Source of the DNA: Chitinophaga pinensis
Lineage (GTDB): Bacteria > Bacteroidota > Bacteroidia > NS11-12g > UBA955
Direction: 5' to 3'
Assembly (NCBI GenBank): GCA_945871905.1
Contig: CAMBXL010000005.1
Span: 1-64,000 of the forward strand
Length of the DNA stretch: 64,000 nucleotides
Of the stretch, positions 1 through 8,633 are shown in pieces. Numbering within the stretch: the first letter of the stretch is position 1; each line of letters starts with the position of its first letter. The notes beneath the pieces were generated by a model that did no database searches, had not been told where the DNA came from, and saw nothing but the letters and a program-made list of their open reading frames with translations. The translations under genes were made by a program, and so were the position numbers.

Positions 1-115
1 TAGCAAAAAAAAGGTTGCTTATGTTACAAAACGCTGGCGACTAATTGCGACAATATTAAAGCGAATACCGAGACCAATTTATGACAAAATGTAACGACAA
101 AAATGAACAACGAAG

Positions 116-247
116 GCATAACACGGGTTTGGCAAAAGTGGCGGTTCAGAGCTCCGCAGACACATTTGTGGTTAATCAAAGTTTGGTTCTCCGCATTAAA
201 ATTTATGGTTAAAATCGCCACCTTCTTGTAGCTGCGAAACGTTATGC
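116..247. repeat. cassette-like intergenic inverted repeat (attC-like)
   Basis: A 132-base element bounded by the exact complementary heptamers GCATAAC (116-122) and GTTATGC (241-247). A second pair lies inside: GTGGCGGTT (138-146) against AATCGCCAC (213-221), with one G-T wobble. The centre is not strongly paired. Two nested arm pairs with an unpaired middle is the plan of an integron attC site or of other Bacteroidota intergenic repeats. The ends do not fit the attC consensus GTTRRRY exactly, and no integrase gene is visible, so the integron reading is tentative. The rest of bases 1-292 shows no convincing gene. Confidence 0.45.
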
Positions 248-292
248 GGAAACCTTACAAGGACAAACATTACAGACTACAATCTTTAAGAA

Positions 293-1633
293 ATGGATAG
301 ACGACATTTTATAAGACAATCAACTTTATTCTCAATTGGTGGACTTTTAATTCCTTCAACCTTTCTTTCTGCTTGCAGAAAAGAAACCTTATTTGAAGAC
401 ATAAATTATGACGGAAAAGTTATCATTATTGGTGCGGGGGCAGCTGGGCTATATGCAGCATATATATTAAAATCAAAAGGAATAGATTTTCAGATTTTAG
501 AAGCTTCTGCAAATTATGGTGGACGTCTTGGTAAGCTAACAGGTTTTGCCAATTTCCCGATTGACACAGGTGCTCAATGGTTGCATGGTAAAAATAGCAT
601 TTTGGGCGACTTGATTACTAAGTCAAACACTAAAATCACGTTAGACGATAGTGAAACAAAATATTGGTTCAATAATCAATTAGTGAATTATTTGCCCCAA
701 AACACCGCTATTTTTGAAGGTGATGATTTGCCAGATATTTCATATAATGATTACTCTTTGCAAAAAGGATTAGGTAATGAATACAAATACATTATAGAAA
801 ATATGGCAGGTGACCAAGGTGCAGCGGCTACTCGGCTTTCTGTATTTGGCAATAATCAAGATGAAGAAAATTGGAACTCTGGGGACGATGATTTTAAATT
901 TCAAGAAACTTTCTTTGATTTAATTGATAAAGAAATTGCAAGTCAAGTAAAAGATAAAATTCTACTCAATACCATTGTTTCTAAAATTGATTATACACAA
1001 TCAGAAATTATAATAACTGATAGTAATAATAACTTGTTTAAAGCCGACAAGGTAATTATCACTGTCCCAATACCAATTCTAAAATCGGGAGATATTCAAT
1101 TTATTCCAACACTACCTAATGAAAAAACAACTGCATTTTCAAAAATAGGAATGGATGCAGGAATGAAAGTTTTTTTAAAATTTAGCAATAAATTCTTTGA
1201 CCAAAATATAATCGGAGGACCTATTTGTGCGGCTTATGCAGATGATAGCATAGGCAAAGCACAAAATGACAATGTATTGCTTGCTTTTATTATGGGCGTT
1301 CAAGCCGAATACTTAACTACATTAGGAAGTGACACTGCTATTACAACTGCATTACTTCAAGAGTTAGATACAATGTATAACGGACAGGCAACGGCGTCAT
1401 TTGTTGCATCGCATGTTCAAAACTGGACAATAAATCCATTTGTTAAAGGAGCATACTCTTATAGCACAATTGGCATGGGAGATGCAAGAAAAGTTGCAAC
1501 AAAACCGATAAACAAAAAACTATATTTTGCCGGCGAAGCAATGAATACAAATGGACACCATCAAACTGTTCATGGTGCAGTAGAAACTGGTTATAGAGAA
1601 GTTATAAATATTTTAAACGACATAAAAAAATGA
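293..1633 (+). CDS. flavin monoamine oxidase family protein, exported lipoprotein
   Basis: FAD-dependent amine oxidase-type protein of 446 residues, a usual length for the family. The N terminus has a twin-arginine start (MDRRHFIRQS), a hydrophobic stretch and a lipobox LSAC ending at C28, so it is probably exported folded by Tat and lipidated. The dinucleotide-binding motif GAGAAG is at residues 47-52, followed by an acidic FAD-ribose contact near ILEAS. The C-terminal FAD motif YFAGEAM is near residue 411, followed by HHQTVHGAVETG. Substrate cannot be read; polyamines, amines or amino acids are possible. The next gene overlaps its stop by four bases (ATGA), so the two are probably co-translated. 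Confidence 0.85.
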   Translation: MDRRHFIRQSTLFSIGGLLIPSTFLSACRKETLFEDINYDGKVIIIGAGAAGLYAAYILKSKGIDFQILEASANYGGRLGKLTGFANFPIDTGAQWLHGKNSILGDLITKSNTKITLDDSETKYWFNNQLVNYLPQNTAIFEGDDLPDISYNDYSLQKGLGNEYKYIIENMAGDQGAAATRLSVFGNNQDEENWNSGDDDFKFQETFFDLIDKEIASQVKDKILLNTIVSKIDYTQSEIIITDSNNNLFKADKVIITVPIPILKSGDIQFIPTLPNEKTTAFSKIGMDAGMKVFLKFSNKFFDQNIIGGPICAAYADDSIGKAQNDNVLLAFIMGVQAEYLTTLGSDTAITTALLQELDTMYNGQATASFVASHVQNWTINPFVKGAYSYSTIGMGDARKVATKPINKKLYFAGEAMNTNGHHQTVHGAVETGYREVINILNDIKK

Positions 1634-2310
1634 GAGCAATATTATTGGGCATGTTGTTTTTTACATTTAATAGCATAAAAGCCCAAGAGTTTAGAACTGA
1701 TATTTCTTACAAATATATTTTTGCCAATAAGTGGGATAAAGCTATTCAAACCTACAATTTTAGCAGACCATTTCTTGAAGAAAAACAAGCATTGCTGATG
1801 CACGGACTAAATGCTTCAGTATCTTACATTTTTAAATCTTCTAGCAGTTTTAAACACGGAATAAATATTTCATATAGCTATTTTAAAAGTTCGGCTGAGA
1901 ATGAAAACTTGAACAACATCTTAAATTTGCATTTTTTAAACTTAGGTTACATCATTCATTATGAAAACAATGAAAAAACTAAAGGACTATACACTGACCT
2001 AATTATCTCGGCAGTATCAAGCGGACTTTTTAGAAATGTGAATGATGAACCTTTTGAATATGACGGCACAAGGTCAAAGGCATTTGGTATTGGAGGAGAC
2101 ATGAGTGTAAGAGCAGGTTATTACCTAAACCTCAAAAACAAAATTAATCTATCTCCTTTCGTTCTTGTTGGTTACACACCTTATTTTTATTCACCCAATA
2201 GTGAAGCGGTAATTAATCAAACCAAAGGGCTGGTGAGTAATAATTGGACTGGAATATTTACTACACAAGTTGGTTTGACCTTTCATATTAGACACCAACA
2301 AAATGACTAA
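1630..2310 (+). CDS. hypothetical outer-membrane beta-barrel-like protein
   Basis: Protein of 226 residues with a cleavable signal peptide ending near SIKAQ (residue 19). The rest alternates short aromatic and polar strands (ISYKYIF, ASVSYIF, INISYSYF, GVGYTPYF-like ends), as in small outer-membrane barrels of Bacteroidota. It has no recognised family. It overlaps the amine oxidase stop by four bases, which implies a shared transcript and possibly a surface partner of the lipoprotein oxidase. Function unknown. Confidence 0.6.
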   Translation: MRAILLGMLFFTFNSIKAQEFRTDISYKYIFANKWDKAIQTYNFSRPFLEEKQALLMHGLNASVSYIFKSSSSFKHGINISYSYFKSSAENENLNNILNLHFLNLGYIIHYENNEKTKGLYTDLIISAVSSGLFRNVNDEPFEYDGTRSKAFGIGGDMSVRAGYYLNLKNKINLSPFVLVGYTPYFYSPNSEAVINQTKGLVSNNWTGIFTTQVGLTFHIRHQQND

Positions 2311-2655
2311 CACTATTACGACTAATCGAAAAATGGCATCCGATAACAGAACCTACCCAAAAGCGATAGGATTTATCTTCCCTCCTCTTTTTATATTTAG
2401 ATTCGTATCTTCAAAACTATCATTCTCCAATCCTAAGGGAACCCAAACTATAGCTCTCTAAAGCATTAAGGCTATCTAAATTAGCCATAAACCTTCCATT
2501 CCCATTAGTGACCTTTTTCTAGGTTAATCTAATATTCTTAGGGTATCCCAACTATTCAATCCCCAAAAAAACATTATTACTTCAAACTACCAACAAGAAT
2601 TTTTATCTTCGCACACGTTTTTGCCTCCAATAAAAAAATAGGCAAAACTAAAAAA
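2311..2655. other. non-coding stretch with leader hairpin before the monooxygenase
   Basis: 345 bases without a supported gene. The right end holds a TATCTTCG box (2604-2611), a variant of the Bacteroidota -7 element. Next comes a hairpin with 8-base arms TTTTGCCT (2619-2626) and AGGCAAAA (2640-2647). It would form at the very start of the transcript, 8 bases before the ATG at 2656. It could be a leader that controls translation or stabilises the mRNA. No known riboswitch is recognised. Nothing else stands out. Confidence 0.4.
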
Positions 2656-4101
2656 ATGGCGAATTTTATGGCGACTGATTGGACCGTTTGTGAGGAATGC
2701 AAAGGACTCGGAAAAAAATACCGAGCGATTAAAAAACCCGTAAAAAAGGTTCACCATTCGTTGTCAAACACAAGTGAACCACCTGAACTTACTCCGCCAA
2801 AATTCCATTTAGAAAACTGTTTGATTTGTGATGGCAAGGGACTTATTCCGGCTGTCACCCCTCCTACTGTCGACACATCGCTTTTCCCACATATCGCTAT
2901 TATAGGTGCCGGCATTGGTGGAGTTGCACTTGCAGTAGCTTGTTTGCACCGTGGTATTCCGTTTACTTTGTTCGAACGTGATGATAGTTTTGATGCACGT
3001 TCGCAAGGGTATGGATTAACCTTACAACAGGCCAGTAAAGCCATGGCAGGATTAGGAATTACAACACTTCATAAGGGTGTGGTTTCTACCAAACACATCG
3101 TGCACAATCCTGATGGCAAAGTGGTGGGTGAATGGGGCATGCGCAAGTGGATGGAGATAAACCCTGATGCGAAACCTCGAAAAAATAACATCCACAACAT
3201 ACACATTGCCCGTCAGGAACTCCGATTGGCATTACTGAATCAATTGGGTGAACATACCAAAGTGCAATGGGGACATCAATTGACCGAATTAGAAACAATA
3301 AGCCATAACAAAGTAAAATTGAGTTTTATGGTCAATAATAACATGAAACAAGTTAGCGCAGATTTGGTAGTGGGTGCCGATGGGATAAGAAGTGCAGTGC
3401 GAAAAATCACCATTGGCGAAGAAACCACTCCCCTGCTTTACTTGGGTTGTATCGTTATTTTAGGCATTTGTAAACTCAATGCTTTACAACATATCCAAAG
3501 TCACCTGCTCGATTCGGCTACGGTTTTTCAAACTGCCAATGGTCACGAGCGTATTTACATGATGCCTTATGACGCTGAATCGGTAATGTGGCAACTAAGT
3601 TTTCCTATGTCCGAAGAAGTGGCCAAAACATTAAGCGCAAATGGCGCCTCTGCACTAAAAGAAGAAGCCTGCAATAGAATAAAATGGCATACACCCATTC
3701 CAGAAATTTTAGCATCAACAGAGGTCGTCAATATTTCGGGATACCCTGTTTACGACAGAGAATTACTAAATCCAGAATGGTTGAAAAATGCCGGTTCAAT
3801 AACCTTAATAGGAGATGCCGCCCATCCAATGAGTCCGTTTAAGGGACAAGGGGCTAATCAAGCATTAATTGACGCATTGGTAATAGCAAGAACCATTTAC
3901 GTCAATTGTAAAACCACCAATCAATGGCAAAAAACAGGATTAAGAACTGAAGTTTTAGATGCATTTGAGAATGAAATGATTCACCGCAGTGCTGTTAAGG
4001 TCAAAGAATCGAGGGCAGCGGCACAATTCCTTCATTCGGATGTTGTGCTACAAGAGGGTAATATTACCCGTGGCGGTTGTGCCAAGACTTTAATGGAATA
4101 G
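2656..4101 (+). CDS. FAD-dependent monooxygenase with N-terminal DnaJ-type zinc ribbon
   Basis: 481 residues. The first 65 carry two CxxCxGxG motifs, CEECKGLG (12-19) and CLICDGKG (55-62), which resemble one zinc site of the DnaJ cysteine-rich domain. After that begins a PHBH/UbiH-type flavoprotein monooxygenase: the GxGxxG motif GAGIGG at 84-89 with a downstream acidic residue (FERDD), a mid-protein DG motif (VVGADGIRS), and the second FAD motif GDAAHPMSPFKGQGAN near residue 390. Family members hydroxylate or epoxidise aromatic and terpenoid substrates using NAD(P)H; the substrate here cannot be read. The role of the zinc ribbon is unknown. An alternative start at M5 would not change the domains. 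Confidence 0.8.
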   Translation: MANFMATDWTVCEECKGLGKKYRAIKKPVKKVHHSLSNTSEPPELTPPKFHLENCLICDGKGLIPAVTPPTVDTSLFPHIAIIGAGIGGVALAVACLHRGIPFTLFERDDSFDARSQGYGLTLQQASKAMAGLGITTLHKGVVSTKHIVHNPDGKVVGEWGMRKWMEINPDAKPRKNNIHNIHIARQELRLALLNQLGEHTKVQWGHQLTELETISHNKVKLSFMVNNNMKQVSADLVVGADGIRSAVRKITIGEETTPLLYLGCIVILGICKLNALQHIQSHLLDSATVFQTANGHERIYMMPYDAESVMWQLSFPMSEEVAKTLSANGASALKEEACNRIKWHTPIPEILASTEVVNISGYPVYDRELLNPEWLKNAGSITLIGDAAHPMSPFKGQGANQALIDALVIARTIYVNCKTTNQWQKTGLRTEVLDAFENEMIHRSAVKVKESRAAAQFLHSDVVLQEGNITRGGCAKTLME

Positions 4102-4251
4102 AGAAATTTGATTTCTATATAAATAGATAAAAAAGCAAGTGAATCGTAAACCCACAAATCAGTATAAGAAAAGGTCTTTTGATAATCAAAAAACATTAGT
4201 ACACAATCAATTGTTTTATATAAAATCTTTAATGGTTTTAAAAAAATAAAA

Positions 4252-4791
4252 ATGATAAAATACATATTAATATTACTGACAATTAGCTTAAACACTCATT
4301 CAAACGTGAATAAAATTTACACTTTTTCAACTCAAACGAACATTAAGGAATGGCGTGTTGTGAACGATGGAGTTATGGGTGGAATATCCAAAAGCTCATT
4401 GGCTCTTAATGACACAGGGAATGGCAAATTCTCAGGACATGTTTCTTTGGCTAACTATGGAGGATTTGCATCGATACAATTGAATACATCGATAAAACTA
4501 GATGATGAAAAGAAGTTCATTGTATTGCGAATAAAAGGAGATGGCAAGCGCTATGAATTTCGTTTAAAGGGATTAAATTCACAGTCTGAGTCATACGTTC
4601 ACCAATTTAGCACTTCAGGGAAATGGGAAAATATCAAGTTAGCACTGAACGAATTTTACCCACAATACAGAGGCAGTAAATTGAATATTCCAAATTTCAA
4701 TTTTAATAGCATCGAACAACTGAGCTTTTTAATAGCCAACAAGCAAGAAGAAGACTTCGAATTATTAATCGATTGGATAGGTATAGAGTAA
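4252..4791 (+). CDS. CIA30 family protein
   Basis: 179 residues with the CIA30 (complex I intermediate-associated protein 30) hallmark WRVVNDGVMGG at residues 34-44, then a beta-rich domain ending FELLIDWIGIE. In eukaryotes the family chaperones assembly of respiratory complex I. Bacterial members are mostly uncharacterised, and the fold is a galactose-binding-like jelly roll. A hydrophobic N terminus (residues 2-13) could be a weak signal peptide. It stands alone between unrelated genes. The family call is firm; the function in this organism is not known. Confidence 0.8.
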   Translation: MIKYILILLTISLNTHSNVNKIYTFSTQTNIKEWRVVNDGVMGGISKSSLALNDTGNGKFSGHVSLANYGGFASIQLNTSIKLDDEKKFIVLRIKGDGKRYEFRLKGLNSQSESYVHQFSTSGKWENIKLALNEFYPQYRGSKLNIPNFNFNSIEQLSFLIANKQEEDFELLIDWIGIE

Positions 4792-4965
4792 GCTAGTGAT
4801 TACAAAGTAACTCTTTTGGTAAAGAAATCAATTAACTATCGAACAAAAAAATCATTATGATAACTTTGTGAAGATTTTAAAATCCTTCTCCTTTTTCAAA
4901 ACTAAAAAAAACTGTAATAAGCGAAACTTAATTACACAATAAAGTCCAGTTAAATGCCCTTTTAG

Positions 4966-4996
4966 TTGTTTTTTTTAATTGAATTTAATAAATTTG
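4966..4996 (+). promoter_or_regulatory. candidate Bacteroidota promoter for the 5070 gene
   Basis: TTG at 4966-4968, 20 bases, then TAAATTTG at 4989-4996, matching the TTG / TAnnTTTG pattern. Transcription would start near 5003. The leader then contains a small hairpin TCTGT-N6-ACAGA at 5019-5034 before the TTG start at 5070. Confidence 0.5.
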
Positions 4997-5069
4997 TTTA
5001 AAATATCGCAACGAAATCTGTTTATTGACAGATAGATTGACACACTAAAATAATTAAATTATAAATCTC

Positions 5070-5807
5070 TTGAAAACCATAAAACCTCTAATCACACTGA
5101 CTCTGACTTTAACAACATTTTGTTCCTTTGGGCGTGACAAAACAAATGACAATTTTCCTACCGACTTCAAAAGAGTTCAAATAGGTTTTAATATTTCACC
5201 TGACCTTTGTTTTCGTACTTTAAAGGGCAACGAAAACAGTGCTACAAGCAATTTTGTTATGAAAAACAACAAACAAAGAGAAACTTTAAAAGTGGCTTAT
5301 ACTGCTGGACTGAATGTCTGTTATAATATCAAAAAATCCATTGGCATTGAGACAGGCATTCAATATTCTAACAAAGGATTCCAAACAAAACTAGATAAAG
5401 TAGTCCCTTTAGTGCCTGACCCTACTAATCCAGATAAATTCAAATACATTTTCAACTATCATTACTTAGACTTTCCCTTAAAGGTCAATTTTACTTTTGG
5501 AGAAAACAAAGTTCGCTTTTTTAGCAGCGCAGGAATAACGACCAATCTCTTTTTAAAACAGATACAAACCAATGCTTATAACTTCCCAGACCGCACTGTT
5601 AGAACTTCTAATCCAACAAGGTACGATTACAAAAAAGTAAATCTATCACCGAACATTAGCATTGGTATTGATTATAAAATTAACGAGAAAATGAATTTGA
5701 GAATTGAACCAACATTTAGATATGGTGTAATAGCAATCAGTGATGATCCAGTAACCGATTATTTGTATAACGGCGGATTAAATATAAGTTATTATTATGG
5801 TTTATAA
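5070..5807 (+). CDS. outer-membrane beta-barrel protein (PorT-like family)
   Basis: 245 residues starting at TTG, with a signal peptide (LTLTLTTFCSFG) and an eight-strand-type barrel pattern: FKRVQIGFNISPD, IETGIQYSNKGF, YLDFPLKVNF, SIGIDYKI and a C-terminal aromatic strand NISYYYGL. This is the common small barrel domain of Bacteroidota, often labelled PorT family. PorT itself acts in type IX secretion, but many paralogs have no known role and I cannot tell which this is. No alternative ATG lies near the signal peptide, which supports the TTG start. Confidence 0.7.
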   Translation: MKTIKPLITLTLTLTTFCSFGRDKTNDNFPTDFKRVQIGFNISPDLCFRTLKGNENSATSNFVMKNNKQRETLKVAYTAGLNVCYNIKKSIGIETGIQYSNKGFQTKLDKVVPLVPDPTNPDKFKYIFNYHYLDFPLKVNFTFGENKVRFFSSAGITTNLFLKQIQTNAYNFPDRTVRTSNPTRYDYKKVNLSPNISIGIDYKINEKMNLRIEPTFRYGVIAISDDPVTDYLYNGGLNISYYYGL

Positions 5808-5815
5808 ACCATAAT
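5794..5815. repeat. 22-base perfect palindrome over the stop codon of the barrel gene
   Basis: ATTATGGTT-TATA-AACCATAAT reads the same on both strands and includes the TAA stop (5805-5807) of the barrel gene. There is no T tract after it, so it is a poor intrinsic terminator. It may act as an mRNA 3' hairpin or a protein-binding dyad. Confidence 0.4.
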
Positions 5816-5949
5816 CTTCAAGACCAATTAAACAAATTATATAAGCTTAAGAAAATTCACCAAACCCATAGACAATAATTCAAAAGAAGAAGAAAAGGAA
5901 GAAGAAGACTAAGTCTATCTTATAGTCATGTTTATAAACTATCACATCT

Positions 5950-6624
5950 ATGAATGACTTTTACAAACTACACAAATTATTTCAATGGCCTGTTGCGCTG
6001 CTATTGCTCGTTATAGGATTTACTCCTTTGTTAACTTTAATCGAATTTAGTCACAAAGAGCCCCTATTTTATTTAATTTTCATATTATACATCCCTTTAG
6101 CACAATTTACATTTACTCCATTTTTTAAGCTTATCGGTGTTTATCGTTATTACTCTCCTATGCTTTTAGGATACATGGCAAATGACAAACAGATTGATTT
6201 ACACAGTGGAACTACTTTTGATTATTTATGGGTAATGAGAAAAGTGAAACCGGGAATTGAAATGAGAAATCGAATATTGATGTATCAATTAGAAGGATTA
6301 ATAAACATCATCCAACAAATCGAAAGCAACAAGATCCCTCAAACGGTTAATATTATTGGCACTTCTTACTTCTTTTCTGACAGAACATTGAAAAAATTAG
6401 GGTTTGAAATTGTAATGCCTTCTTTGTTTTATAGGTTAAATATTCTGGTAAACTTTATAGACTTAACGTACTTGTATTCTCTCTCGAAAGGAAGATTTAC
6501 TATCCCCAATTTATTAAACGTAAAAAAAGCATCTATTTCAGGAGATAAATTAGTAGAAAACAAAAAGAATATTGAAGAAATCGCCTCACTACTGAGCAAA
6601 AAACAAAGACACAAAAATAATTAA
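5950..6624 (+). CDS. hypothetical membrane protein
   Basis: 224 residues, no family recognised. Two hydrophobic segments near the N terminus (about residues 14-32 and 37-58) suggest a membrane hairpin. A soluble region with an alpha/beta look follows (TVNIIGTSYFFSD), then a basic tail ending KKQRHKNN. The middle part LKKLGFEIVMPSLFYRLNIL resembles the end of a small acyltransferase or nucleotide-binding fold, but no motif proves it. It stands alone; the upstream gap carries a purine-rich tract (5880-5910). Confidence 0.45.
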   Translation: MNDFYKLHKLFQWPVALLLLVIGFTPLLTLIEFSHKEPLFYLIFILYIPLAQFTFTPFFKLIGVYRYYSPMLLGYMANDKQIDLHSGTTFDYLWVMRKVKPGIEMRNRILMYQLEGLINIIQQIESNKIPQTVNIIGTSYFFSDRTLKKLGFEIVMPSLFYRLNILVNFIDLTYLYSLSKGRFTIPNLLNVKKASISGDKLVENKKNIEEIASLLSKKQRHKNN

Positions 6625-6886
6625 TCTAGAGTTTTTGAATTAAAATCTAAACATCAATAAAAACCCCACCAAGCAATCCTCTAACAACCAATGTTTTCGA
6701 GCAACTTAATATGAAATTAAAGCTTGCAAACAAATAATAATTAATTAACCTTTACTTGGCTAAAATTCGCTTAATTGCAGCGCATTAAATCTAGCAAAAT
6801 AAGACAACTCAAAATAAGCGACTAAAGCTAAAAGTAGAAATCAATTTTAGCAGTTTTTTTTTTGAAGTTATTCTAAAAAAGCAGCC

Positions 6887-7537
6887 ATGGTTAAACAAAA
6901 AAAAATATCGGTTTTAATGGCCGTTTATAATACTAACTTCAGTTATACTAAAAGAGCCATTGATTCGGTCTTAAAACAAGACTTCCAAGATTTTGAACTC
7001 ATCATTATTGACGATGGCAGTAAGGAAAACAACCGTGAATCATTGTTGGAATACGCTGAAAAGCATGAAGACAAAATCATTTATATTCGACACAGCAACC
7101 GTGGTCAATCAGAATCAATCAACCGCGGTGCATTATACAGCTTGGGTGAATACATCACCATTTTAGACAGCGACGATGAATACAAACCTAATCATTTGAG
7201 CGCTTGCCTTCGCGAAATAGAAGGTCTTGACTTAATATGCTCAACTACGGAAACCATCGTTGACACCGAAAATGACTATTATGTACCTGACAAAGATGAC
7301 TATACCAAACTAATTCATTTGGATGATGTTGTTTTATTTGGCACCTTATTCGGACAGAAAAAAGTATTTACAGATTTAGATTTTAAAACGGGTTTCGCAG
7401 CAGATGCTGATTTTTTTGAACAAGCTGCTGCAAGATTTCGTGTAAAAAAACTAGACTTACGCACCTATATTTACCATCGTAACATTCCAAACAGTATTTG
7501 CGCCACGCTTAAAAAAGCAAATTTTGCTAATGCCTAA
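6887..7537 (+). CDS. glycosyltransferase family 2 protein
   Basis: 216 residues with the GT-A fold signatures of family 2: N-terminal ISVLMAVYN (8-15 region), nucleotide-binding IDDGS (41-45), and the metal-binding DSDD (94-97, within TILDSDDEYKP). It transfers a sugar from a nucleotide-sugar donor, probably at the cytoplasmic side; acceptor unknown. It is shorter than typical members (about 300) and lacks membrane helices. The next glycosyltransferase-like gene starts two bases after its stop, so the pair is one operon. A run of ten T lies 24 bases upstream of the ATG. Confidence 0.82.
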   Translation: MVKQKKISVLMAVYNTNFSYTKRAIDSVLKQDFQDFELIIIDDGSKENNRESLLEYAEKHEDKIIYIRHSNRGQSESINRGALYSLGEYITILDSDDEYKPNHLSACLREIEGLDLICSTTETIVDTENDYYVPDKDDYTKLIHLDDVVLFGTLFGQKKVFTDLDFKTGFAADADFFEQAAARFRVKKLDLRTYIYHRNIPNSICATLKKANFANA

Positions 7538-7539
7538 TC

Positions 7540-8307
7540 ATGGCAGTTGATATTCCTTTTTTCAAACCTAACACGAACCTTGTAATGGCTTGTCATATTA
7601 CAGGCATTCACGATGTTAATCGCAATATGACGCTTGCTGATGACGACTACAATTTGGTTAAAGATTGGGCTGATTCTATTACTGCGGCTAATTTACAAGG
7701 GGTTATTTTTCACAATAATTTTACCGTTGAAACTTGCAAAAGGCATGAAAATGACAATATTTCATTCGTCAAAATAAACTACAACCCACAATTCAATCCC
7801 AACGTTTACAGGTATTTTATCTACAAGGATTTTCTGCAAAAACAGATCAATCAACTCAATGCAGTCTTTGTAACTGATATTACAGATGTTGTTCTTGTTA
7901 GCAATCCATTTACAAGCCTCTATTTCGAAGAAAACCCTACTTCATTATTTTGTGGAGATGAACCCAAAATCCTTAATAATGAATGGATGATAGCTCATTC
8001 AGAAAATCTAAGAACCAATATTAGTGATTATTCAGACTATGAGAAGAAATATGGTCATGAAATACTTTTAAACTGTGGAATAATAGGTGGCAAAGCTGCC
8101 CTATTGTTTGACTTTATTGAAAAGCTTTGTCAAATTCATGAGGAGGCTAATTCGGAAAACAAAACTGAATACACTGGGGACATGGGTGCATTTAACTACT
8201 TAGTTAGAACACAGTTTAATAAGTTCTTAAAGCATGGCGCACCCGTTAACACCCAATTTAAAATGTACGAAACCACACGGAATGATTGCTGGTTTAGACA
8301 CAAATAA
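7540..8307 (+). CDS. glycosyltransferase-like protein with DxD-type motif
   Basis: 255 residues. The layout is that of a nucleotide-diphospho-sugar transferase: an N-terminal beta strand (NLVMACHITG), then a strand carrying acidic residues (VFVTDITDVV, 109-118) where a metal-binding DxD usually sits, then GDEPKIL and an NCGIIGG segment typical of GT-A acceptor regions. It somewhat resembles DUF616 or hexosyltransferase-like families, but I do not assign one. Directly behind GT2 with a two-base gap. Its last 154 bases recur downstream at 8385-8538, so a second copy of the gene once existed. Confidence 0.6.
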   Translation: MAVDIPFFKPNTNLVMACHITGIHDVNRNMTLADDDYNLVKDWADSITAANLQGVIFHNNFTVETCKRHENDNISFVKINYNPQFNPNVYRYFIYKDFLQKQINQLNAVFVTDITDVVLVSNPFTSLYFEENPTSLFCGDEPKILNNEWMIAHSENLRTNISDYSDYEKKYGHEILLNCGIIGGKAALLFDFIEKLCQIHEEANSENKTEYTGDMGAFNYLVRTQFNKFLKHGAPVNTQFKMYETTRNDCWFRHK

Positions 8308-8312
8308 TTGAG

Positions 8313-8385
8313 CCGTTGTTGGTGTTATCACCAACAACCAATTTTCAGTATGCTTGCTTGTCGTTGGTGATAACACCAACAACGG
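8313..8385. repeat. 73-base palindromic element with 23-base terminal inverted repeats
   Basis: Left arm 8313-8335 and right arm 8363-8385 are perfect reverse complements (23 bases). Each arm is also nearly self-complementary (GTTGGTG-TTAT-CACCAAC), so it can fold either as one long hairpin or as two small ones. It sits 5 bases after the stop of the glycosyltransferase gene, and its right edge touches the truncated copy of that gene. This is the shape of a MITE- or REP-like element. There is no T tract, so it is not a standard terminator. Confidence 0.6.
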
Positions 8386-8538
8386 GAAAACAAAACTGAA
8401 TACACTGGGGACATGGGTGCTTTTAATTATTTGGCAAGAACACAGTTTAATAAGTTCTTAAAGCACGGCGCACCCGTTAACACCCAATTTAAAATGCACG
8501 AAACCATGCGGAATGATTGCTGGTTTAGACACAAGTAA
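8385..8538 (+). pseudogene. truncated 3' end of a second glycosyltransferase copy
   Basis: Bases 8385-8538 repeat 8154-8307 with an offset of 231 bases and about 11 differences, including the stop codon. The frame is open and would give 50 residues ending CWFRHK. Six of the nine changed codons are synonymous; the replacements are V to A, Y to H and T to M. This suggests the copy diverged while still coding. The 5' three quarters are missing and the palindromic element abuts the break, so this is a remnant, not a gene. Confidence 0.75.
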
Positions 8539-8633
8539 TTGTCACGATTTGAGACAATACAAAGAACTGAAAAAGCATTAACTTTGTTTGCTGAGATAAA
8601 GAGATTTAACACATTTCCTATTAATTTAAAACA

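Noticed and set aside
24-221. 65-codon open frame on the minus strand
   Set aside because: It lies across the structured repeat, has no family resemblance, and its composition follows the repeat rather than a protein.
5794-5815. Intrinsic terminator after the barrel gene
   Set aside because: The palindrome has no T tract, so it was recorded as a palindrome rather than a terminator.
8427-8612. Minus-strand open frame across the glycosyltransferase fragment
   Set aside because: It is the antisense of the duplicated 3' end; the codon changes between the copies preserve the plus-strand protein.
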